Source of the DNA: Pseudogemmatithrix spongiicola | GTDB lineage: Bacteria; Gemmatimonadota; Gemmatimonadetes; Gemmatimonadales; Gemmatimonadaceae | Direction of reading: 5' to 3' | Length of the DNA stretch: 64,000 bases | Assembly (NCBI RefSeq): GCF_030623445.1 | Contig: NZ_CP130613.1 | Coordinates: forward strand, 992,001-1,056,000 | Shown: positions 57,978 through 64,000 of the stretch, piece after piece | Position numbering within the stretch: the stretch's first letter is position 1 | How the letters are laid out: the number at the start of each line of letters is the position of its first letter | Notes under the pieces: model-generated | The model's input: only the letters and a program-made list of their open reading frames with translations | Databases searched by the model: none | What the model was told of the DNA's origin: nothing | Position numbers and translations under genes: made by a program

Positions 57978-59252
57978 TTACGGCGTCTTGGTTTCGGTGG
58001 GGGCGGCCGGCTGCTCACGGATGAGCTGGCCGTCCTTCAGTTCGCGGATCGCCTGGTACGTCCCGGCGACGATGCGCGTCCCGGCCTCGAGGCCCTCGAG
58101 CACCTCGAAATGCTTCTCGCCGGCGATCCCGACTCTTACGGGCTTGAACGTGACTTTGTTGTCGGCGCCGACGACGAACACGCCCTCGACGTCGCGCTTG
58201 CCCACCTGCGGCGTGGTGGACTGCGCCGCGTTGGGCGGGCCGTCGTTCGTGTTCAGCTGCTCGTTCTCGCGGACCGTCAGCGCGATGATCGGGATCGACA
58301 GCACCTGGCTGCGCGCGTCCGTGACGATCTTCGCCGTGGACGAGAAGTCGGGGCGCGTCTCGGACGGCGCATTCAGGATGCGCACCGTCACTTCGTAGTC
58401 GATGGCCTGGTCGGTCGCCGCCGCACCGGTGGCGCCGCGGACGGAGCTGTTGGAGATCTCCACGACGCGGCCGATGAAGGTCGTGTCGGGGAAGGCGTCG
58501 ATCTGCACCACGGCGGAGTCCCCGACGTGGATGCGCGACACGTCGGTCTCGTCGACCTTCACCTTGGTCTCGAGCATGGACATGTCGGAGATCGTCATGA
58601 GGATCGCCGCGTCGCGGTTGAGCGTGCCCATGATGGCCGTTTCACCGACTTCGACGTTGAGGCGGGTCACCTTGCCGGTCATCGGGGCGTAGATCATGGT
58701 GCGCGAGAGCTGCCAGCGCGAATCGGTGAGCGAGGCCTCGGCCTGCTTCACGTTCTCCTGCGCGGCCACGACGAGCGCTTCGTTCACCTCGTGCTGGGTC
58801 TGCAGCTGCTCGAGCTCGGCCTCCGACACCAGCTGCGGGTTCGTCTTGCGGATTTCCGCCTGGCGCTCGTAGTTGCGGCGCGCCTGCAGCTCGTTGGCGC
58901 GCGCCTGCGCGAGCCCCGCGCGCGCGTTCGCGAGCGCCGCCTCGGCGCGCAGCACCTGCGCCTCGAACTGCTGCGGGTCGATCTGCAGCAGGAACTGGCC
59001 CTCGCGGACGTTGTCGCCTTCCTTCACGGCGATGCGGGTGATGCGACCCGTGATGTCGGCCGAGAGGTCGGCCTTGCGGGTCGGCAGCACCTGGCCCGAG
59101 GCCGTCACGGACGACACGAGGTCGCGGGCTTCCACGGCCTCGATGCGCACCAGCGTGCCCTTGTCGCTGCCCTTGGCGATGGCGGATCCGACGACCGCGC
59201 CCACGAGCACGACGACGCCGATGGCGATTCCGATCTTGGTCTTCTTGGTCAT
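57978..59252 (-). CDS. macA: MacA-like periplasmic adaptor
   Basis: Membrane-fusion protein of 424 residues that bridges inner-membrane permease and TolC. N-terminal membrane anchor about 7-27, a lipoyl-like half (ADITGRITRIAVKEGDNVREGQFLLQID), a long coiled-coil hairpin (about 90-160), the second lipoyl half (APMTGKVTRLNVEVGE), and beta-barrel and membrane-proximal domains. The length of the coiled coil suits MacA-type ABC exporters. It is preceded by tolC after 12 bases and followed by the ATPase. Confidence 0.92.
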   Translation of the reverse strand: MTKKTKIGIAIGVVVLVGAVVGSAIAKGSDKGTLVRIEAVEARDLVSSVTASGQVLPTRKADLSADITGRITRIAVKEGDNVREGQFLLQIDPQQFEAQVLRAEAALANARAGLAQARANELQARRNYERQAEIRKTNPQLVSEAELEQLQTQHEVNEALVVAAQENVKQAEASLTDSRWQLSRTMIYAPMTGKVTRLNVEVGETAIMGTLNRDAAILMTISDMSMLETKVKVDETDVSRIHVGDSAVVQIDAFPDTTFIGRVVEISNSSVRGATGAAATDQAIDYEVTVRILNAPSETRPDFSSTAKIVTDARSQVLSIPIIALTVRENEQLNTNDGPPNAAQSTTPQVGKRDVEGVFVVGADNKVTFKPVRVGIAGEKHFEVLEGLEAGTRIVAGTYQAIRELKDGQLIREQPAAPTETKTP

Positions 59253-59264
59253 TGCGTCCTCAGC

Positions 59265-60608
59265 TCAGCGAAGGGTGCGGCCGACGGCGTTTTCCAACGC
59301 CGCGTACGCCCGGTGGTATTCATAGACTGCGTCGATGCGATCCGTCTCCGCGCGCTCGTACTCGGCGCGCGCCGTCGTCAGGTCCACGAAGGTGCTGGCC
59401 CCGACCCGATACCGCTCCTCGGCCAACTGCAGCGCTTCGCGCGCCGTGGTCGCATTGCGCGCCTGGAGCTCGGCGGCCTGGAAGGCCGCCTGTAGCGAGA
59501 CAAACGCCGAGGTCACGTCCGCCGTTAGCTGCAGCTCCTGCCGGCGCACGCTGTAGACGGCCTCTTCGCGCGCGGCGTTGGCCTCCTGCAGGCGCGACTC
59601 GCGGCCGAGCCCGTCGAAGATCGGCAGCGACAGCCCCATCGAGAGGCTGTACGGGTTCCGCGTGAAGTCGAACGGATAGCGGCGGTTCTCGGCGATCTGG
59701 CCGGGCGTCGCCGTCGGCGGCAGGTCCACGACCTTCTGCGTGAACGCCGAGACGTTGGCACTGAAGTTGAGGGTCGGCGTGTACTCGCCGCGGGCACTGC
59801 GCAGTCCCGCGACCGCCACGCGCTCGCGGGCCTGGACGGCCTTGAGCGTCGGGTTGGCGGCACGCGCCTGCGTCATGAGGTCCTCGGCCGTGAAGGTCGG
59901 GGCCGACATCGGCAGGTCCGCGAGCAGCGTCAGGCCGGCCGGCATGGCCACGCCGAGCTGCTGGAACAACTGGAGCTTCGCGACCTCCGCGGTGTTGCGG
60001 GCGCGGAGCGCCGCCACTTCCTGCTGGCCGAGGCCGACTTCGGCGCGCTTGACGTCGAGGGACGTGAGGGTACCGACGCCGGCGCGCGCCTGCGCCAGCT
60101 CCAGCTGGAGCCGCTGCTGCGATACGAGCGTGTCCTGGAACGCGGCACGCGCCTGCGTCTGCAGCGCAAGCAGGAACTGCTGCGTCACCTGGGCGCGGAG
60201 ATTGAAGCGCGCGGCGGCCACGTCGGCGTCTGCCGCGTCGAGGCCGGCGTTGGCCCGCTTGATCTGGTTGAACGTATTCCACGACAGCCCGCTGCGGGCC
60301 GACAGGTTCCACGAGGACGAGAGGATGTCCGAGGTGGCGCCGATGTTGATGCCGCCGAAGTTCTGCGGGCGGCCCTCGCGGAATCCGAGGCTGAACGACC
60401 CGTCGGCACTCGGCAGGAAGTTGCCGTACGCCGAACGGACCTGCGCCTGGGCGCGGGTCCGCCCCAGCACCGCTTGCTGATAGGCAGGGTTGTTCCTGGA
60501 GGCGATGTCGAGAGCCTGTTCGAGCGTCAGGGTGCCGCCGGCCGCCACTTGGGCGTGGGCGGCCGCGCTGACCGACGCGGCGAGCAGGAAGGACAGGAGC
60601 AGGCGCAT
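59265..60608 (-). CDS. tolC: TolC-family outer membrane efflux protein
   Basis: Outer-membrane channel of 447 residues. Signal peptide about 1-20 (LLLSFLLAASVSAAAHAQ), then two repeats of helical hairpins: GTLTLEQALDIASRNNPAYQQA at the N terminus and FTAEDLMTQARAANPTLKAVQ for the second repeat. It ends with YEYHRAYAALENAVG. ATG 60608 is supported by the signal. It heads the minus-strand export operon and would form the tripartite pump with MacA and the permeases. Confidence 0.93.
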   Translation of the reverse strand: MRLLLSFLLAASVSAAAHAQVAAGGTLTLEQALDIASRNNPAYQQAVLGRTRAQAQVRSAYGNFLPSADGSFSLGFREGRPQNFGGINIGATSDILSSSWNLSARSGLSWNTFNQIKRANAGLDAADADVAAARFNLRAQVTQQFLLALQTQARAAFQDTLVSQQRLQLELAQARAGVGTLTSLDVKRAEVGLGQQEVAALRARNTAEVAKLQLFQQLGVAMPAGLTLLADLPMSAPTFTAEDLMTQARAANPTLKAVQARERVAVAGLRSARGEYTPTLNFSANVSAFTQKVVDLPPTATPGQIAENRRYPFDFTRNPYSLSMGLSLPIFDGLGRESRLQEANAAREEAVYSVRRQELQLTADVTSAFVSLQAAFQAAELQARNATTAREALQLAEERYRVGASTFVDLTTARAEYERAETDRIDAVYEYHRAYAALENAVGRTLR

Positions 60609-60661
60609 CACGGCGATCCGGATGGGGAAGGAAGGACGGGGAATCGTCACCAGTACGTGAC

Positions 60662-61357
60662 TTAACGCCCCGGGGTTTCGCCGGGCGGATCGTCGCGCAT
60701 CGCGTCGAGGCCGCTCCGCGGGTCCCGGGCGCGCAGGAGCCGCCCGGCCGCATCGGCCCAGAACTCCCAGAGAAGTGAGCCATCTTGGGCGTCGCGAAGT
60801 TCCCATCGACGGGCGGCGATGCGGCGGGCGCCGACGGTGACGGTGTCCGCGGCCCCCTCGACGAGTTGGACCGTGTCCTGGGCGTTCGCGCTCGGCGTGA
60901 GCAGCACGACCGGTCGCCCCTGGCCGAATCGCAGGACGAACCACAGGTGGTGGGCCACCGAGGGCTCGGCGATGAACGTGCGGTCGGCGAGTCGGAACTC
61001 GCGGCCGCTTTCGCGGGCACCGGCCACCACGCGGCCCAGCCACGTGGAGCGCTCCCGCTCCCCGACGACCGTGCTGACGATGGTCGTGGCCTCGCGGGCC
61101 TCGAGCTGGAAGCGGAGCGGGGCACCTGCCGAATCCGCGGTGAGGGCGATCGTGCGCCGGTTCTCGCCGGCGAGCACGTTGGCTTGCGCGATGTAGACCG
61201 CACCGCCGCCGCGCACCGTGCGCACGCTGAAGTCTTCGCGGCCGACGCGCGTGCCGCTCACACTATGGGTAAACGTGCCCTCGTCGAGGATCAGGACCTG
61301 CGCGGACGCCGAGCGGGCGGCAGCGAGCACGAGAAGCGCGACGGCAATGCGGAACAT
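60662..61357 (-). CDS. Secreted protein of unknown function
   Basis: A 231-residue exported protein: signal peptide 1-19 (VALLVLAAARSASAQV), then a beta-rich domain with EGTFTHSVSGTRVGREDFSVR and VLLTPSANAQDTVQLVEGAADTV. The C-terminal RRWELRDAQDGSLLWEFWADAAGRLLRAR looks like periplasmic substrate-carrier-like proteins, but no family is certain. It lies just upstream of tolC (53 bases) and may belong to the same transcript. A TAGATT box abuts its ATG. Confidence 0.72.
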   Translation of the reverse strand: MFRIAVALLVLAAARSASAQVLILDEGTFTHSVSGTRVGREDFSVRTVRGGGAVYIAQANVLAGENRRTIALTADSAGAPLRFQLEAREATTIVSTVVGERERSTWLGRVVAGARESGREFRLADRTFIAEPSVAHHLWFVLRFGQGRPVVLLTPSANAQDTVQLVEGAADTVTVGARRIAARRWELRDAQDGSLLWEFWADAAGRLLRARDPRSGLDAMRDDPPGETPGR

Positions 61358-61364
61358 CCCGGGA

Positions 61365-61370
61365 AATCTA
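61365..61370 (-). promoter_or_regulatory. Candidate -10 box for the leftward operon
   Basis: TAGATT on the minus strand ends seven bases before the ATG at 61357. With the TATAAT facing right at 61402-61407 it forms a compact divergent promoter pair. The -35 is poor. Confidence 0.4.
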
Positions 61371-61378
61371 GCGGCAGG

Positions 61379-61407
61379 CTGACCACGGCCCGGCGGGCGG
61401 GTATAAT
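61379..61407 (+). promoter_or_regulatory. Promoter of the membrane sensor gene
   Basis: CTGACC (61379-61384) and a perfect TATAAT (61402-61407) with 17 bases between. The GTG at 61414 is seven bases beyond the -10, so the transcript would begin at the start codon (leaderless). Confidence 0.65.
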
Positions 61408-61413
61408 CCCCGC

Positions 61414-64000
61414 GTGACCGTCATGACTGCCGCTTCGCTGGGGGCGCTGCGGCCGCGCGCCCGCGCGGCGGGCGAGCTGTGGCTGCTGGGCGCCTGCGTG
61501 GTGACGATCGGCGCGGCGTGGTGGATCCGCTCGCCGTCGCCTGAACTGCTGCTCGGGCTCACGGCGGCGGTCGTGGGCCTCGCGGTGCTGCTGCTGCGGG
61601 GGCGCCGCGTTGCGGTGGGCCGTCGCCTGGCGTTCGCGCTCGCGGCGCTGAGCTTCGTTGTGGCTGCCGGATGGGAGGAGTGGCAGCAGGCGACCCTGCG
61701 TCGCAACGGCGAAGCGGTACGCGCGGTGGCTGGCCAGGCGGCCGCCGAAGCGCTGGCGGCCGCCGTGCGCGCGGAAGGCGCGCAGTTGGATCGGCTGGCG
61801 GACGCGGCGCTGGACGTGCCGGAGAACTCGCAGGCCGCGTTCCTCGCCCTGTCGGGTCTGGTCCCGAGCGCTGGGGGGCGCGCGCTCGTGCTGGCGCGCA
61901 ACGGCGTGCCGGTGGCGTGGAGCGGTCGCCTGCTGCTCAACCTCGACTCGCTGCCGGCGCGCAAAGGGCTGATCGCAACGCCCTTCTATTTGGTGGCGTA
62001 CGCGGTGCAGGAGCGCGGCGCGCGCACGGCGGTCGCGACGAGCGTCATCCACGCGGAGCCGCCGGCGGACGCGCTAGTCGACGCCTTGGCGGAGCGAATC
62101 GCGGCGGATGCCAAGGCCGCGGGCTTCGTCTACGCGGCGCCGGAGGCCGCCGGTCGAGTGGCCGACGCGGCCCTGCTGCGCGTCGACTCGTTGCCGCTGC
62201 TGGCGGTGCGTGCGGTGATGCCGTCGGTCGAGGCACTGCAGGCGGCGCGCTGGGAACGCGCGCTTCCTTGGGTCGGCGCCTCGCTCGCGGCGATGCTGCT
62301 TTGCCTTTTGGCAATGGCGTGGCGGCGAGATCTCGGCTTGCGCCCGCGGTTCTTCGCGCTGGCCGCCGCGCTTGCGGTGCCGACGCTGTTGCCGCTCAGC
62401 GTGTTCTCGAACCTCAGCACTTGGTTCGATCCGACGTTCTACCTCGTGCGCTCCGGCGGCCCCTACACGGCGAACGCCGCCGCGCTGGCGCTCACGGCAG
62501 CGCTGCTGCTGCTCGCGCTCCTGACGCTGCGTCGCGCGCGGGGGCGGCTCATGACGCGCGGGCAAGGCATCCTCGCGGTCATCGTCGTGGCGGGCCTCGG
62601 CCCCTTCCTGCTGCGGGAGCTCGCGAGCGGCGTGCAGATGCCGGTGGTCGGTGCGTCGGTAGGGCTGTGGTTGAGCTGGCAGATCACGGTGTTCCTCGCG
62701 TCGGTGACGGTGCTGCTGCTCGGCGTGAGCGCCGGCCAGAGCGCGCTGGGGCGCGATCGCGGGCTGCCGCTGTGGAGCGCGCCGGCGCTGGCGGTGGTCG
62801 CGTCGGTGCTGGCGCCATTGCTGCTGGAGGCCCCCGGCCGATTCCCGCAGGCCTACACGGCGCTGTGGGCAGCGGCCATCGTGGCCTTGGCCGTGACCCG
62901 ACGCGGGCGTGCCATCGTGATTTCCGTGGCGCTCGTCGCCGCGTCGGGCGCCACGACGCTCACGTGGTTCTCGGCGGTGCGCGAGCGCGTGTCGCTGGCG
63001 GTGCGCGACGTGCAAGGCTTGGACCGTCCGGATACCGATCGGGCCGTGCTGCTCGATCGCTTCACCGAGGCGCTCGATCCGATGCGCGCCGCGCGAACGC
63101 GCGTCGAGCTGCTGGCACAGTTGGCGGCGACGGAGCTGGCCCGCGCCGAGTATCCGACGGAGATCGCGACCTGGGGCCGCGACGGCAACCTGTTGGCCGA
63201 ACTGACCGTGGGTCGCGCGGCGGGCGTGACGCCGGGCGTGAATCTCGTCGCCGCGGAAGCGCAGCAGCGCCAGACGCCCATCCTATCGGAGGTGCAGGGA
63301 AATCCCGGGCTGCACCTGATCCTCGCGTTGCCGCACGCCGACGGGTCGGCGACGACGGTGGTCGTGGCCCCGCGCTCGCGGCTCGTGGCGCAGGATCCGT
63401 TCGGTGCATTCCTCGGATTCTCGCCGCCGCCGACGCCCGAGCCGCCGTACGTGCTGCGCATCGGCGAGGGCTCGGCCGCGGACGTGGGCGCGCCCATGGG
63501 CACGCGCGGCGCGTGGGCGCGGTTCGGCAACGAACTGCACGGCGACTGGCAGCTGCCCTCGGCGGGCGACATGCCGCGGCGCCTGCACGCCGTCGTCGAG
63601 CTGCGCGGCGTCGGTGCGCTCGTGACGCGTGGCGTCCTGCTCGTGCTCGTCGACCTCGCGGTGCTCGGGGCCATCTGGCTGCTCATCGTGATGGCGGAAG
63701 GCGTGTTGCAGCGCTGGTGGCGGCAACGGCGGCGCGAACTGCTGGGCAGCTACCGCGTGCGCCTTTCGGCGGCGCTGTTCGCGTGCTTCCTGGTGCCGTC
63801 GCTGCTGTTCGGCCTCTGGTCGTGGCGGCGCATCCAAGCCGATGACGTACAGGCGCGTGACTTGCTCGTGCGTGAGACGCTGCGCGCCGTCGGCGCGTCG
63901 ACGGAGTCGGTGGACTTGGTGGAGGCGGCGGCGCGATTCGAGACGCCGCTGCTGCTGTACGCGCGCGGTACGCTGATCGGCACCAGCGATCCGTTGCTCG
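61414..64000 (+). CDS. Large polytopic membrane sensor, N-terminal part
   Basis: Frame open from GTG 61414 (or ATG 61423) to the window end, 862 codons without a stop. It starts MTVMTAASLGALRPRARAA, has several hydrophobic helices (for example LWLLGACVVTIGAAWWI, PWVGASLAAMLLCLLAMAW, FFALAAALAVPTLLPLSVF), a periplasmic-type middle domain, and near the end VRLSAALFACFLVPSLLFGLWSWRR, then a new extracytoplasmic part. This resembles multi-helix sensor kinases; HAMP and kinase domains should follow outside the window. It is absent from a stop-bounded ORF list only because no stop occurs. Confidence 0.75.
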   Translation, partial: MTVMTAASLGALRPRARAAGELWLLGACVVTIGAAWWIRSPSPELLLGLTAAVVGLAVLLLRGRRVAVGRRLAFALAALSFVVAAGWEEWQQATLRRNGEAVRAVAGQAAAEALAAAVRAEGAQLDRLADAALDVPENSQAAFLALSGLVPSAGGRALVLARNGVPVAWSGRLLLNLDSLPARKGLIATPFYLVAYAVQERGARTAVATSVIHAEPPADALVDALAERIAADAKAAGFVYAAPEAAGRVADAALLRVDSLPLLAVRAVMPSVEALQAARWERALPWVGASLAAMLLCLLAMAWRRDLGLRPRFFALAAALAVPTLLPLSVFSNLSTWFDPTFYLVRSGGPYTANAAALALTAALLLLALLTLRRARGRLMTRGQGILAVIVVAGLGPFLLRELASGVQMPVVGASVGLWLSWQITVFLASVTVLLLGVSAGQSALGRDRGLPLWSAPALAVVASVLAPLLLEAPGRFPQAYTALWAAAIVALAVTRRGRAIVISVALVAASGATTLTWFSAVRERVSLAVRDVQGLDRPDTDRAVLLDRFTEALDPMRAARTRVELLAQLAATELARAEYPTEIATWGRDGNLLAELTVGRAAGVTPGVNLVAAEAQQRQTPILSEVQGNPGLHLILALPHADGSATTVVVAPRSRLVAQDPFGAFLGFSPPPTPEPPYVLRIGEGSAADVGAPMGTRGAWARFGNELHGDWQLPSAGDMPRRLHAVVELRGVGALVTRGVLLVLVDLAVLGAIWLLIVMAEGVLQRWWRQRRRELLGSYRVRLSAALFACFLVPSLLFGLWSWRRIQADDVQARDLLVRETLRAVGASTESVDLVEAAARFETPLLLYARGTLIGTSDPLL

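Noticed and set aside
55887-59495. Plus-strand open frame of 1202 codons
   Set aside because: Antisense to two permease genes, the ATPase and macA. Its product is His/Asp/Arg-rich without any domain.
61671-63845. Plus-strand open frame of 724 codons
   Set aside because: It overlaps the membrane sensor in another frame; the product is Gly/Arg/Ala low complexity and has no start signals.

Overview
This is a gene-dense, very GC-rich bacterial chromosome segment with short or overlapping gene junctions and a few real intergenic islands. No rRNA or tRNA is present to fix taxonomy. Gene style suggests a Gemmatimonadota-type soil or freshwater bacterium: many MacB/FtsX permeases, TonB-plug-only and TonB-C-only proteins, NlpE/META and LTxxQ envelope proteins, a possible sigma-54 promoter and promoters that look leaderless. 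That assignment is inference.

Layout. 1-5.9 kb: central carbon enzymes (transaldolase, pyruvate kinase, an MBL hydrolase, glucose-6-phosphate isomerase, a class II aldolase). 5.9-11.1 kb: envelope proteins, threonine aldolase, a soluble NarL-type kinase/regulator pair and a P-loop kinase. 11.3-15.6 kb: the SRP RNA gene with its own promoter and terminator, then dnaX-ybaB-recR. Between ffs and dnaX an IS110-family element has inserted into one arm of a palindromic CACGAAG repeat. 15.6-21.3 kb: roadblock/MglA GTPase pair, pgsA, cinA read in frame into a TonB-C lipoprotein, and grpE-dnaJ behind a sigma-54-like promoter. 21.3-36.5 kb: small envelope proteins, a baeRF-type protein, OsmC, mnmA, a PilT ATPase overlapping a Ser/Thr kinase, cysteine desulfurase with two membrane genes, and assorted accessory genes. 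36.5-45.5 kb: an S9 peptidase, kynB-kynA-bshB1, a GNAT enzyme, an LTxxQ protein, an M28 peptidase and an RhlE-like helicase. 45.6-60.6 kb: one long minus-strand transcription unit for a tripartite export system: tolC, macA, one macB-type ATPase and six permeases, with a periplasmic binding lipoprotein and a hybrid sensor kinase inside it. The right edge holds the first part of a large membrane sensor that runs out of the window.

Two observations stand out. First, the IS110 element can be decoded by eye. Its left non-coding end (11643-11847) contains, in order, four short segments that match or pair with the left target, right target, left donor end and right donor end, each next to a shared CT core. 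This is the layout of an IS621-type bridge RNA. Joining the element ends would also create a TTGCTT-17-TATGTT promoter just upstream of that RNA. Second, the six permeases are three tandem copies of one two-gene unit (type X then type Y) served by a single ATPase. A LuxP/LuxQ-like or TorT/TorS-like binding protein and hybrid kinase sit between the second and third units, which suggests export under control of a sensed ligand.

Several genes (dnaX, mnmA, the cysteine desulfurase, the GNAT gene and both divergent genes at 61.36-61.41 kb) have a -10-like hexamer ending 4-8 bases before the start codon. The SRP RNA has the same -10 to 5'-end spacing, so these mRNAs are probably leaderless.
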